Source of the DNA: Typha latifolia | Lineage: Eukaryota; Streptophyta; Magnoliopsida; Poales; Typhaceae | Length of the DNA stretch: 64,000 nt | NCBI GenBank assembly: GCA_019914945.1 | Contig: CM034101.1 | Location: 12,101,188-12,165,187 of the forward strand | Reading direction: 5' to 3' | Part shown: piece after piece, positions 33,632 through 46,623 of the stretch | Layout: each line of letters starts with the position of its first letter | How positions within the stretch are numbered: position 1 is the stretch's first letter | The notes under the pieces: generated by a model | What the model was told of the DNA's origin: nothing | Seen by the model: only the letters and a program-made list of their open reading frames with translations | The model's database searches: none | Translations under genes and position numbers: made by a program

Positions 33632-33945
33632 TTACTTTTTCGGATAGGTGGTATGATCAGGCCCAATATCACGAGATCCAGTGTTCACATAGGGCCCTCG
33701 GAAGGTAGCCTGGGGTGGAAGGGGCTTTGATGAATCAATTACAGGTTTATTTCTTGATGTCCTTCAAAGAAGAAAAAAAAATAGTGATCTTAGATGAAGG
33801 CACATGCTAAACGTTAAAAGGCTGAAATAAAATAAATTACTTAATAAAATAATCATACTTACGCCATAAAGAAGGGGAATGATAAGCCAGCAGCAGCAAA
33901 GGCTAACAAGCCTGTTGCAAGTACTACATTACGTAACCTGGACAT
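33632..33945 (-). CDS. Conserved plant small single-span membrane protein, 70 aa, 2 coding exons
   Basis: Two exons, 33863-33945 and 33632-33761, join in phase (GC|G, Ala) to give 70 residues and a TAA stop. The N-terminus, MSRLRNVV followed by LATGLLAFAAAGLSFPFFMA, is a single hydrophobic span with two Arg before it. The C-terminal half is Pro-rich and polar (PLPPQATFRGPYVNTGSRD, then IGPDHTTYPKK). I recall near-identical short proteins across land plants. One possibility is the HrpN-interacting (HIPM-type) group, but I am not sure of that name. Function is unknown to me; a mitochondrial or endomembrane location would fit the topology. The leader is interrupted by an intron (acceptor at 33989-33990). 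Confidence 0.85.
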
Positions 33946-33990
33946 TAGTTTGATTACAGCTGGATAAAGTAAACACTGTAGGTGATACCT
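33946..33990 (-). other. 5' untranslated exon portion and intron acceptor of the small membrane-protein gene
   Basis: On the minus strand CTTTTATTTCTCAG ends at 33989 and is followed by 43 bases of leader before the ATG at 33945. This fits an acceptor of a leader intron. I could not locate the upstream untranslated exon, so promoter position is unknown. Confidence 0.55.
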
Positions 33991-36900
33991 GAGAAATAAA
34001 AGAATCAGCTGTTACTCAATTCTTGATCACAACTAGTAAAATAAGCCACTGCAAAAAGCAATTCTGTGGGCAATTTCCATGATGTTGGCAGAAATATATC
34101 TGCTAGTAGGTATTAAGTATATTACTGCTATGGCATCCCTACAGATTGAGTCCAATATCATTTTGACTTCCCAAGATATAATTTTCTTGGGAAGATTCAT
34201 AGCCACAGGAGATTAAATTTACAAAGGAAGAGCATACATATGCAAGTTAAGATTGCAAAAGTCAATCTCTAATCTAATGCAAGTAAAATTTTGCCAGAGA
34301 GGATTCATTCAAATATGCACCATTAAAGAGAAAAAATAGAGGTGCATCTCATATCAAACTTGATTGCAACACAATCATCTGAAAAACCAAGAGTGCGACA
34401 AGTGTTAGGTGATCAATCTACTAAAACCAGAAGAATAAGTTGTGGAAGGGTTCATGGACTGAAAATGATTTCTAAATTTCCTCAGCAAAGAAACTAGGCA
34501 GCAAAGGATGTCAAATATAGGTTCAGATTAGATGTTTTCAGGTTTCAGATCTCACCTGTTAGGTCGTAGTAATCTTAGAACTGAAATCCTTTGTCTTCAC
34601 TTTATTAGCTGGATTTCCTTAGTAATCATCTAAGAACATGACAATGTGAAACTTTCAACATTTACAGAGTCTACTATTATCTCAGAGAGTCAGACTGCCT
34701 AAATATAAAACCATCAGCTCACATCACAACTGGTTTAGCACATACTATGCATGTAAACTTATTGCATCAGGGTTCTGTCCAAGATAGACATCTCCTATGG
34801 CAATAAAATTAATACTGCCTCTGTTAGCCCCTAAGAACCTTTGTTCTAATGGTCTTTTGCTTATATCAGGATTCATGGTTGGTCTTTGCCGTTGCCTTCT
34901 AAACACGGTGGTTGTTGTTTCTATTTATCTCTCAATTCATTTCAGCTTTATTCCTGATCCGAAGATATGTCTTAGATTATTTTCTTCCAAGATAATAGAT
35001 TGTGTTTAAGAACTAATAGCAAATAGCCAAATAGGGGAATGTTTTAGAAGACCTTATTGCATGTGCATATCAATTTATTCAGGAAGGCCTTTTAGTTAAC
35101 TATTAACACTGGTTATGTGAATTCTTAATGAACTATGTTCCACAAGGCATGCTCGGCAGTTACACAATTTGCACTTTGTATATGCGCTACCTATGTCAAA
35201 TATCAAATTACTCTCATGCACTACGTGTCTCAAGAAGTACTCGTGTTGGCTCAAAATGGATTTCTTGAACCAAATTGAACTTAGACAGAAACCTTTGAAC
35301 CTTGATTTACTAACAACTATCAACCTAGCTGAAACTCAATCAATGGTGCTTCCACCTGTTCAATACCAATTGATGCCAAACCAACCCAATCTCTCTAAAA
35401 ACGACAATCAACTGCTAATGTCAGTTCGACTGCAGTTGGTGCAATCTGCTGTGCTGGTTCCACAAACCTAAGTACCTAACCAGCTTCCACTTAATAAACC
35501 TTCTACACACTTGGCATCACACTGTTCTAGGACAGGTTGTTAACTCCATTGGCTTAGAAGTTAGAAGTTGTGATTTCTCTTGTCTGCAGAAGTTAAAAAA
35601 GGATAATTCTAATTATGTTAGCCAAACTAGCACTTTACAATTAATTCAATGAACTGAGACAAAGGACAGATCTCTCTCTTTTTTAATATACTGACGTAAT
35701 TGGTCGTCATCTTTGTTCCAGCTACAATATGAGAAAGAGACTATGATCTCAATGTGAAAGCATAATTGATGAATCACCTTAAAACTTATTAAATTTAACC
35801 CCCTTGAGAGCTTTGGTCTCTTTTCTCTGATTTTAATATCGTTTAGCAAATAATTTTGCTGATTTGTAGCTGATCCTGCCAAAAATGTAAGGAAGTCGTA
35901 TCAAATTTTCATTGGTTTCTCTTCTTAGCCAAGATTTAGGACTGGCCAACTACAACCACCAATTACTAAGTAAAATTGGTTGTTCACTAGTCAATTTAAT
36001 TTGCCATTATGCCAAAATGTGATCTGCATTGGGCATGTAAAGTCAGATCAACAGAATTTAATAGCTCCACCTTATCTGTTCCCAAAAATTCTTAGTTCTA
36101 ACAAAGAGGCAAATAGTTGAACAATCTCATTATCTTTCCTAATGAACATTTATTTTTTGTCTAACAACAAGTGCAACAGTTAGCACACAACCCAGACCTA
36201 AGTTAGATTACACCTAGTATAATATGTGACTGCTTAGATTTGCTGACCTTCTAGAGATTTCATGGCCGTATTCCGGCAAGAGGAAATGTTACTTTTACAT
36301 CTTGAAGCTACCTAATGGCTGTTTTTTTCTTGTTCCACGTGTCATGGTGTGTAGGATGTGAATGTTAGCCTCCACACTAAGTCTATTTAAAATTTGTCAA
36401 AAACTCAAAATACTTGCTGATCCGACTCCAACACAGGCTCTATCTCGTGCTAAGAACAACAGTTTTTCATCTCCTCTCCAACAAGATCAAATTTTCTAAC
36501 GTTTCCAATTATCTCCTCGGCATATTAATATTGTTGAAATGCTTGAAGCATCTCATATGAAATTCTCTGAAATCTATGATACAAACACCTCAATCACTCC
36601 CAAATCTCACCAACTTAGCGACATCTCTCGCCATTTTAACACATCGACAACAATATTAATCAACATCCTTTTCATTTCTCATGGCATAAACTACCCACAA
36701 GACCTAGTCATCAAATTCATTCATGTGCCATAGATATTACTGGAAAGATATGAAGAACCTAGTCATCAAAATAAAGACAAAAAAAAAAATGTCGACGTCT
36801 CAAATCATTATCTTCCTCTTCACAGCCGAGGAGAGTGCTCAATCCAAAATAGAAGCAGGTAAAGATTCATCCAAAAAAAAAGGAAGAGATATAGAGATAG

Positions 36901-37150
36901 ATTGGAATCGTTACCTATGCCTGCTCGAACGGGAGAAATTGGCTAGAAAGCTGAGCAAAATAGCCTCGCAGGAACTATATCACTTCCGACCAGAACGACG
37001 ATGGAGAAGGGGCGATGAGAGCTGCAGAGAACTAATTGAGGGCATGACTGGAGAAGGTTATTTTGGTAATTCTATGCTCATAATGGTTTTTTATGAATTT
37101 TCCTCATTTTTTGAGTTTTTATCAAATTAGCCAAACTATCATCGAACTTA
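33991..37150. other. Upstream region of the small membrane-protein gene; no other gene seen
   Basis: The stretch is AT-rich with short frames on both strands (for example 35169-35471 plus and 36723-37130 plus) that resemble no family I know. The first untranslated exon and promoter of the minus-strand gene at 33945 probably lie here. Positions 36790-37050 are GC-richer than their surroundings and are a candidate for that. Confidence 0.4.
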
Positions 37151-37722
37151 TTTATCAAATGGGATCTAATTTACTATAGCCCTATAAAACGGTAAACTAA
37201 AAGCATTTTGATGTTCGATCCTAAAACACATTAGATCAGCGCTTTATGTATATAAATTCTTTTAACCTAAGTCTTTCAGTAATATAGGAAAAAAATTATC
37301 TGGCGATAAAAATACTGAATTGATCAGTTTAACATTTTTATTATGACTACAGTAAATTAGTTTAAGCATAGTCTATTTCGAAAAAATAATTTTAAAAATA
37401 GGGCTATTTTGGTTAAAAACTCTCAATTTTCTATAAAACGCGGTAGAATTCAGGGTTAATTATTACATTTTAACGCCCTCGTACATGTCACCCTCTTAAA
37501 AAAGAAAATAGAATTGATCAGTTTAATATTTTTATTATGACTACAGTAAATTAGATCTCATTTAGTAAATAAGCATAGTCTATTTCGAAAAAAGAATTTA
37601 AAAAATAGGGCTATTTTTGGTTAAAAACTCTAAATTTTCCATAAAACTAGGTAGAATTCCGAGTTAATTATTACATTTTTAACGCCCTCGACCGTACCTG
37701 TCACCCTCTTAAAAAAGAAAAT
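37151..37722. repeat. Dispersed AT-rich repeat, member 1, with a tandem ~194-bp duplication
   Basis: Positions 37151-37433 match 51317-51665 in order ('gatctaatttactatagccc', 'tataaattcttttaa...tctttcag', 'gaattgatcagttt', 'tctatttcgaaaaa', 'gggctattttggt'). In addition 37317-37510 and 37511-37722 are direct tandem copies with about 90 percent identity by eye. No coding sequence is involved. Confidence 0.8.
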
Positions 37723-40700
37723 GGATAGATACACCCTTAAAATATCCAATCATATCACTCAGCCTCTTCCATTAGAAATTCTTTTAAAAATTAATAGTAA
37801 AAAAATCGCTGCTTTACTAAGTACACAGAACGGCACTACAATTTATCCATTTTTGGGATTGTTTAGATGATTATTTTCTGAAAACTTTTAAAACATTATA
37901 ATTATTTCAAAATATTATTAAATTTAACTACTCATTATTAAAACATAACTTAGATTAGAAAACTAATTTAACCTTGCATAAATTTTAAAATGGTTTAGAA
38001 CTTCTCTAATATTATACTCAATATCATAGTATAATGAAATATATCTCATTTTTATGAGAGATAAATATTATTGATAAATATTTTATCCTCTAACTTAAGA
38101 AGACGGTTATTTTAATTATTTATATGTGTTTATTAACTTAATAACAATATGTTATAAATATTGGTACTTAACTATAATGGCAATTTTAGAATAGTCAAAA
38201 ATAATTTAGCGACAATTCTACTATTTTAAAGAAAGGATAATTACATTTAGCTCGGAACTATCGCAGTTTTGTACATACCTAAATAATTTTCACATCCATA
38301 TATACCCCTTAAAAAAATTTTAAAAAAATATCCACATTAACCTTCTTAGTTCAGCAGTCTAAGTGATAAAAATTAAAAAAAAAAAATAGTTCAGGACTAT
38401 GTGTTAAAAAAGTTAAGTTTATAGGAAACAGTGATATTTTATGAGAGCTAAGTATAATTAACTCATTTTTTAGTCACAATTGCAATATTTTGAAAGCTTT
38501 TAGTGGTAGTTATATGAAAAAATACTTAAGTATTTAATTTAGGCTCTTGACTAAGTTGTTTTACCACCCCATCTTAAAAATTGATGTACTCAGCAATTTT
38601 TTTTATCAAAAAGAAAATAAAAATTTATAAACTAATTTTTACGGTTACAAAAATTTTATTGGATCAGAAGCCAACAGCGTTAGAAGATCAAATAAGAAAA
38701 CCCCATCACAGGCACAGCCATAGCCAATAATTCTACCATGATTAGCAATCAATTAGCAGAACGATTAGTTTCTCTTAAAATATAATTAATTTTACAATTC
38801 TGAAAATTGCAAGCAAGAGATTTATGTCTCAAACCAAACAGGTTTAGTTGCACCATTCAAAATGTTGATCAAAAAGAGAGATTCAGACTCAATGGTGATT
38901 CTCTATAGTCTTTGTTTCTTAGAAAGAATAGTGCCTCCCTAATCGCGGCTGCCTTAGCCATCAAGATGGATAAATACCCACAATAAACACCTGCAATTTT
39001 TTTTCATCAATTTTTTATTAGTGTTGGTAGTGTCTATCAAAATTTTGTAATTAATCTCTTATTTTTTTTCCCTATAATTTTTATATAATACCATAATATT
39101 GCTTTAACTTTTTACCATTAACCCTAGTCTATAGTTTATGTAATGATTAAATTACTAAAATATTCTTATAAATATTTAATCTTCACTAATATGTTTTAAG
39201 CCATATCTTACTTGAGCCCACCCCCACTAAAAGAATAATTTAGCTAGATATTTTAAAAATTACCTTTAAGATTCTATACAAAATATTTTTTGGCTGATAC
39301 GTTCCATTTGTAAATGGTTGCGTTTAACTAACTCAAGATGTTATATAAAAACTATAAAATAATAATTAAATTATAAAATCTTCAAAAATAAAATATTAAT
39401 TGAAAAATAATAAAAGTACACGATATGATTTAAAATTTTCTCCAAAAAGAAGTTTATTACCCCATCTCATCAAAATTAACTTATTCAGGAAAAAAATCAA
39501 TATAATTTTACCTTCAAAAGACAAGATCCAGAATTTTTCTAAAGATTTTAATAATAATAATAATAAGATTGGGGTTTTAAAACTAAATACATTTATCTTT
39601 TATTAATATGCGTTTTTTGTTCGCAAATGGCCGTTAAACAGAGATAGAAGAAGCCTCAAGAGAAAGAGGATGAGGAGGAAATAGTAAGAAGAAAAAAACA
39701 TGATAATGTTTAATTTAACAAGAAATCTTTTGTTAAACATAAAGTAATGTAGAAATAAAAAACTGCGGGACGACGAGGATGAGCTAACGAGGGCAGGGAT
39801 GTTAAAAATGCTCGCCGGAGCCGAGCTTTAGAGCTCGACTTGAGTTTAGCTCGAGCTCTAAATGAGCCGAGCCAAGCTATAGTCAGCTCATTCAAGCTCG
39901 GCTCGATATATAATATGTGAGATGATATTATATATATATATATATATATATACTAAAAATAAATATATAAATATTAGATAGCATAGTTGGTTAAAATAAA
40001 ATTTATTATCCGACTATTAGATGTTAATCACATATCAGAACCGACTTACGTAAGCCCATTAAGCCCACAAGCCGTCGAGCCGAGCTCGAGCCTCATTGAG
40101 CTGAAGACGAGCCGAGCCAAGCCAAACTTTTTCAGCTCGAGCTCAAGCTAAGCTGAGATTTTTTTCCTCTCAAACCAAGCTGAGTTGAACCCAACTCGAT
40201 CAAGCCCGGCTCGTCAGCTGGAGCTCAAGCTGTGCTAAGATTCTTTTCCTCTCAAGCCAAGCTGAGTTGAACCCAACTCGCTCAAGCCCTGCTCGTTTAT
40301 TGCCCCACTTGTTGTGTACCGGGGCATACACTCATATCTACATGCAGGTTTAATATATATATAGATATATATATATATATATAATTCTCCAATGATAATG
40401 AAGTAGACAACCCTTCTAGTACAATCCAGAACTTCCATTTAATGCATAATTTTATCAGATCGGTGCCATAGTTGTTGGCATCCCGTCGCTGTCATCTTAG
40501 CGAGTAGTCGATAATCAATAGCAAATTATCCGCGACACAACTATATTTATATATATAAAGCCATTATTCTTTGTTTAGAAATTAGATTAGCTGACCCCAA
40601 GATATATTAAATTAGGCTAAAGTAATTTAGTATTTAGTTTTAAACTAGACTAAGAATGTATTTATTAATTATAATGTGATGTGAAAAAAGCGAAAAAAAT

Positions 40701-41931
40701 ATTAGTTTTTGGAGAGAAATAAATTATATATAAATTTGATGAACAAATTAGCGAGCAATCGAAGTTAAATAAAGCCATAATATCCACCTGACAAAAGATA
40801 TATAAAAGTTAAAATTTTTGATTTCTTCAACTATCGCTTGGCATTATTTTCTTCCTAAAGAAAAAATTGGTTAGGTACACCCTTAAACTATTTAATGTAT
40901 CCTAATCTCCCTCCATTAATATTTTATTAGAAATTTTGATTGAAATAATTTTAAAATTTTGACCAACTTAACTGATAGACAAATAAAATTGTTTTCATCT
41001 TCCTTAACAAGAATATATCATTCTGTCTTCTCTTTTAATGAGGCAATGACCACTATGACCATTTCTCTAAATATTGAACTCAAAATCAATCTTCTTTGAT
41101 ATCTTTAAAAAAAGGTTTTAGTAGGATGGAAGAAGAGAAAGTAAAATTATTTTAGCCCTAAGACAATTTTAATATTTTTTCTAATAAAATTTATAATAGA
41201 GAAGTCTTAGTGATACAATTTGATAATTTTAACACTTTTTTTCCTTATAATGTGAAAGTAATATTAAGTGATAACTGAGATGATCAAAATGTAATTAACT
41301 TTAATTTCTACTCGTGGCTTTAATAAATGAGAATCACCTTATCTATTACTTTTCTTCTCTTATAAAATTTAAGAGTTTGAGGTTATATATTAGACAATAT
41401 AGTTAGACACGTTGAGCAAATTCTTTCCTAGAAACGAACCATGATATGCCAATGCACGGTGCACTCAAGGCAATTTATTCTTCTAACGATTTAGACCTTC
41501 AATTTTTTAATTACAGTAGCGAAAAACTAAGCACTTATGCTAGTAGTTGGACTTATTTATTTCAACTAATCATTCTAAATTGGTGCTTTATTTAAATTTG
41601 TTAAAATAAAGTTTCTTACTTCTAAATAAACAAACACATATGTTAATACTATGTCCCCCATCGTAGCACTATTCGGGTGATTAAAAATACTCCTCTCTTA
41701 TCTTCAGCATGAGATGGTTGTCCTACTTGGGCTTGGTAGGACTCGAGGAAGGCACAAGCAGGGATGTCTCTAAGTTCGAAGTTGACTTCCTTACATCTTT
41801 CTCCTCCTTTTATTCTACCTTTATCCTCCCTTCTACACACCACGAACCATAGATTTGCTTCCTCTCAATCCCTCCTTGATCACTGCAACATCTGAAGGTT
41901 AGGCCACACTGATCTGACTCCATCCATAACC
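37723..41931. other. AT-rich spacer before the zinc-finger gene
   Basis: No gene is seen apart from repeats. (AT)n runs lie at about 39929-39952 and 40350-40382. A repeat rich in 'gagctcg' words occupies 39810-39910 and 40060-40296. The last few hundred bases upstream of 41932 are more CT-rich and probably hold the promoter and leader of the zinc-finger gene; I see no clear TATA box. Confidence 0.5.
40133..40296. repeat. Two tandem 82-bp units inside an AGCTCGAG-rich repeat
   Basis: Units 40133-40214 and 40215-40296 both read 'cagct.gagctcaagct', 'ttcctctcaa.ccaagctgag', 'ttgaacccaactcg.tcaagc' and 'c.gctcgt'. Similar 'gagccgagc' words occur at 39820-39905. Dispersed repeats with 'gagctcgagctc' motifs are common in plant genomes. 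Confidence 0.8.
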
Positions 41932-42879
41932 ATGAACAATTCATGCTTCTCGAGCAACCCGCAAGGCTTTGATGATGATATGTATCAAGGGATGGATAAC
42001 ATGCTCGCCGCCGGGGCATCGTCCGACGTTCTCCTCTACGACGTTGCCGTTCTCAACGAGAAGATCCAACAGCTAGAATCCTACGTTAGCGTCATCCTCT
42101 CATCAGATCAACTCAGACACGATCAAGTATTGACGCCGATCTCCTCGACGGCGGCATCTCTAGCTCAAGAGATCGTCGTCGCGGCCTCCTCCACTATGCA
42201 CACAATCCAACAAATCGGTCTAGATGCCGCGGCCCCGACGAGCACCGTCGAGCTACACCTTCAAAACAACAACACTCTTGTCGATGGTCTTTTCCATTGC
42301 AGTGGCTACAACAAGAACACTAGTACTTCTCACACTGTCGAGAAGAGATCAAGGGAAGCCAAAGTTGTAGTATCAAATGGATGGGAGATAATTGAGCTAG
42401 ATGCAGAACAGATACTCGCTAAGTACAGCCACTACTGCCAAGTCTGCGGCAAAGGGTTCAAGCGCGACGCGAATCTAAGGATGCACATGAGAGCCCATGG
42501 AGATGAGTACAAGACTACTGCAGCACTAAGCAACCCCGTCGGCGCCGCCGAGAAGGGAAGCGGATCTGGTACGAAATACTCGTGCCCGCATGAAGGATGT
42601 AGATGGAACAAGAAGCACCCAAAATTCCAGCCTCTGAAATCTATGGTGTGTGTGAAGAATCACTACAAAAGAAGCCACTGCCCTAAGATGTATGTCTGCA
42701 AGAGGTGCAACCAGAAGCAGTTCTCGGTGCTGTCGGATCTCCGCATGCACGAGAAGCACTGCGGCGATCTCCGGTGGCGGTGCTCCTGCGGGACTAACTT
42801 CTCGAGGAAGGATAAGCTCATGGGACATGTCGAATTGTTCGTCGGGCACGCCCCGGTAATCGATTGCTTCGCAAAGTAG
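41932..42879 (+). CDS. STOP1/ART1-like C2H2 zinc-finger transcription factor, 315 aa, intronless
   Basis: The C-terminal half matches the STOP1 (SENSITIVE TO PROTON RHIZOTOXICITY) / rice ART1 family of nuclear activators for acid-soil and aluminium tolerance genes. Four zinc-binding units are visible. The first is classical (C169, C172, H185, H189) in YCQVCGKGFKRDANLRMHMR. The second spans C218, C223, H244 and H249 with FQPLKSMVCVKNHYKRSH. The third has C256, C259, H273 and C277. The fourth has C284, C286, H299 and H306, followed by VGHAPVID. Residues 1-150 are low-complexity and contain a possible short coiled coil near 36-60. Family members are often 370-500 residues, so this one is short at the N-terminus, closer to STOP2-type proteins. 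The start is the first ATG in frame and the codons are GC-richer than the surroundings. Which subgroup it belongs to cannot be told without a tree. Confidence 0.93.
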   Translation: MNNSCFSSNPQGFDDDMYQGMDNMLAAGASSDVLLYDVAVLNEKIQQLESYVSVILSSDQLRHDQVLTPISSTAASLAQEIVVAASSTMHTIQQIGLDAAAPTSTVELHLQNNNTLVDGLFHCSGYNKNTSTSHTVEKRSREAKVVVSNGWEIIELDAEQILAKYSHYCQVCGKGFKRDANLRMHMRAHGDEYKTTAALSNPVGAAEKGSGSGTKYSCPHEGCRWNKKHPKFQPLKSMVCVKNHYKRSHCPKMYVCKRCNQKQFSVLSDLRMHEKHCGDLRWRCSCGTNFSRKDKLMGHVELFVGHAPVIDCFAK

Positions 42880-45800
42880 GGGAAATCTAATCTTACATCT
42901 TCGTGTTTATTTATGATTATATATAAGAGATATTGAAATTGTTCGAGCTAGATTTGTTTCTCGCTTAGATCTAATTTGTCTTTACATCATACTTGCATGT
43001 CGAAACCAATACATACATTTTGGTTTCTTGCTTGTGTTTAAATTCTATATTATACTTTCATTTCTTGGTGAATTATAAGGGACTGGATCATAATTTGAAG
43101 TGGACGTGGACTAATTTTGCATAGTCATACTTGCAGAATTGATTTGGTTTAAGGAAAAGTGACAAAGCAACGAAGTCAGAAGGTGAGTTAGATGATTTAT
43201 TTTAATCAGGATTAACATAAGAAAACACTTCTTCATTGAAGACAACATAACAATAGATAGCCCGGATCACCAGCTGATGCTCCTACTAAATGACCACTTA
43301 CTGATGGAGGTTTTCTATTAATTAATTTGTTGCATGGGCCTAAATATGACCATTGACAGCCAAGTATTTAATTTTAATGTGGGTCCCACTTTACGTGAGA
43401 TTTGTTTTTAAAAACTTACATACATAAAAAAATTCATCACATTTAAGCAAATTATTTTGAAGTCATAAATTATTTTGTTAGCATATATTCAATCTGGTCT
43501 TTTAGATGAGAGAAAAATTATTTGAATTTTGCTTCACATCACATGATCCATTGAAAAAAATTCATATCATGAAGTTGATCGGCCACAATCAGATGGGGTC
43601 AGCTACGCAGTATATGCACGTAGTACATGCGATGTTCTCCCTCTCCCCTTTTCTCTCGTAACTATTACCAGAAATAGAGATATATGGACTTGTTGCTGTT
43701 TTCGTAAGGATCATCAAGCTAGAATTGGACTTGTTCCATTCCTACTCTCCCTTCTTCTCTCAGCAACCGCCCTCCTCTCTCCTCTCTCCTCCTTTCTTTT
43801 CCCATCTCTCGCTCTATTTCTTCCTTAACTGCCGAAGTGCTTGACAAAATCTATGGGTCACCGAAGCAAGATGATCCTATCATTTAAACCGCAGGTAATT
43901 TGATTTCCATCAAGCAAATTGTAGTTTAATTTCAATTTTGTTACTTCAGTTTCATCGGAAAAATTTGTCGGCCGACGATTTCATGTTGACCTCTCACCAG
44001 TACAAAAAGCTCCATCTTATCACCCTCTTTCCATGGGTACCATTTTTGGATACCGACGGTATATGCATGGGAGGCTACGCCGTGTCGCATCCAAATGTTT
44101 GCTTTTCAGTTTGTGTTCGACCATCATTGACAACCTCTGTCGCATCCTTCTACCGAGACGTTTTTGCCTCTTTTCAAGGAATGTTTTGATACCTCTAGTT
44201 GATGCCCTCGTGACTTAGATGTTGGTGATCAAAGTTTTATGCCTGTTAGCCATGGAGGAGCTGCCTGCCATTTAGTAGCCGAGTTGTGGAAGAGTCCTCT
44301 CTTTCGCTGTTTCTTCTCTAGGAAGAAGAAGACGAGTAGGGTGGGTGTTGGGCCAACCCCTCCTATCTAGGTTAGCTCCAAGCCCACTCCCTCATCCAAT
44401 AGTAGGCTGGACCCTTGAGCCCAGTTCAATCCTTTGGGTCATGGTTTTCCCACATTTACGTTTAGACATTCATTTTAGATTATTTTTTTCTAATTATTTA
44501 ATACTAATTTTATTAGATATTAAATTTAGGATATTTAGGTATATAACGGTTGGAAATAATCATGTTATTTTCAAAGATTAGCATAAATGACATTTACAAC
44601 TCATTAACAAGATTAAAATATTATTATTATAATTGATCATTGCTAGATCAACATTAGTTAATATCATTGTTACATGGACTTAAGTTGAACATATCCGAAC
44701 CTAGAGCAACATGATTTATTTAATTAACTAAATAGTGCTAAATGAGTTGTCTTATTTATGTATCGATTGCTTTCATAAGTGGTTAAATCCATTATTAGGC
44801 GAAAATAAGTTTAGATCCTATGTTAGTCTATGAGTAGTATAAGTGCTTGATGATAATTATTTACGTTTTTATTGCATGCATATAAATTATTTACTTAATT
44901 AATTTTGATTTATTAATTATTACTTTATTCATGATAGACTTCATGTGTATAACTGTAGCATATAAGAGATACTACATTATTTTCACGTATCATTAAGTAG
45001 TTGTCATGTCTAGGCAGTGTGTTTTACTTACTTAGTGGGTTAAGAGTATAGTGTATCATATAACACTTATATTATTAGCATCCTATGGTTGAGGTCGATT
45101 AGCTTGTGTAGCATATTTTAGATGATCACACTGTCTTGTAAGAAGACTAGACACTTAGTAATATGATATCTTGTTCTATGTAATAATTATGTTATAAGTG
45201 ATGATTATGTTTGACCGGTAAGAATGAAGATAGGGTATAGATTTACAGCTTGGGTCCTTAATTTGATGGTCAAAGATAATTAGTCTTATGTGGTGTCTCC
45301 ATACATGTACGATTGTCCATCCTTTCTCGATATTGTGTTGTTACGTGATGTGTAAGCATATAATGATATATGATATATGATCTTGTGATTATGTGTAAGC
45401 ATATCATGCATGTGGAATGAATTTATGACTTGGCATATGGTATTAGTCCTGATTATTACGTAAGAATTTACCTAAATTTTATTAATAATGATTTATTTTA
45501 AGGTATGAGCATGCATTATAATGGCCATTATGTATTTGTATTACTTTTAGACTATTTAGTTTATACTTGTTGTGTTGTATTGCTCACCATACTTTTATGG
45601 AATATTCATAGATGTAGGAGAGGAAGCCATTGACATCGACTAGTAGAGATGCTTTGTTTTGTTTCTTCTAAATACTTTGTTTTGGATTAGTTGGATTGTA
45701 GCTCTTGCATATGTTTTTGTTTCTTTAGTTATTTTCTCATAGATATGTATTATTGGATTTGTTGTGGCTTATGATATTTATCTATTTATTTGTTTGAATT

Positions 45801-46569
45801 ATCCTATTAAGAGATTATTTATTATTTTTAATCTTTTATTTTGTATACTTTGTGAAAGTATTAACTTGAGAACCATGTTGGTTTCACTCACATGTATATG
45901 ATTGTGGTTATTTCAATTTTGATATATTTCATCTTTGAAAGCTTACACTTTTCGTAAGTGAGGTCATAACTGTACTTAGAATGAGCTTTATATATTTTTA
46001 TCTTTTAAGTATCGAATATTATAAATATTATAGTTGTCAACAAGTAACATGAATGTTATCCATGCAAAAACTATAGTTTTTAAAATACAATAATAAAATT
46101 AAAAAAGTTATACATACAAAGAACTTTGGAGAGGTATGTAAAGGAATCATTTTATTTTTGTTTTAAAGTTCTAATTTCTAATTTTCGCAAACTCATAATT
46201 CTGATCTCACACTTTCTGTCTCATGGAAGTAATTAAAAGTTTTCTAGAAAGTTCCACCTTGTCAAAATCATTTCACTTACCTTGTTTCCAGGCAATTAAT
46301 CTAGACTTGCAGGGAACTTGTTATGGACTATTGTCCTTTTAGAGCTTTAAGGTCAAACATCCATTATTAAGGAAGATAAGAGAAGTAGCTGTACACCATG
46401 TTGACAAATTATAAACAAAAGTCAAGCAACAAAACAACTGAAATAAAACACAGTTACCCAATAGTCAAAAAAACGGAGACTGGCGCTGATACTAAGGGAG
46501 TTTACGTGTTAGCCATGCAGACGTGGATGACGTAATTTGAGATAGCTAACTAAACCATGCAACAAATTC
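42880..46569. other. Spacer between the zinc-finger and glycine-rich protein genes, with LTR-like DNA
   Basis: No gene is seen. Short frames at 43938-44581 on the plus strand have no family resemblance. Much of the block from about 43740 to 45900 looks like retrotransposon LTR sequence, listed separately. Confidence 0.5.
43740..45900 (+). mobile_element. LTR-like remnant, copy C
   Basis: A CT-rich leader (43740-43830), a 'gggccaacccc...gagcccagttcaatcc' block (44350-44440) and 'gtatgagcatgcattataatggccatt' near 45505 are followed by 'tattgctcaccatac', 'gatgtaggagaggaagcc' and 'agtagagatgctttg' (45575-45655). The order resembles copies A and B and typical Gypsy LTR 3' parts. Boundaries are uncertain and no gag or pol sequence is present. 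Confidence 0.35.
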
Positions 46570-46577
46570 TATATATA
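46570..46577 (+). promoter_or_regulatory. TATA box of the glycine-rich protein gene
   Basis: TATATATA lies 47 bases before the ATG at 46624 and is followed by a C-rich stretch and a short leader ending in 'atcaacaATGGC'. The spacing fits a short leader with transcription starting at about 46600. Confidence 0.6.
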
Positions 46578-46623
46578 CCCCTGTTTAGACCCACAAATCC
46601 CATCACCTTCCCTTCCATCAACA

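Noticed and set aside
36723..37130. 135-codon plus-strand frame with charged composition
   Set aside because: Low-complexity Lys/Glu-rich start, no family resemblance, and it overlaps a region likely to be leader or promoter DNA of the minus-strand small gene.
43850..43905. Possible first exon (ATGGGTCACCGAAGCAAG...CAG|GTAATT)
   Set aside because: No following exon or conserved sequence was found and the area looks LTR-derived.
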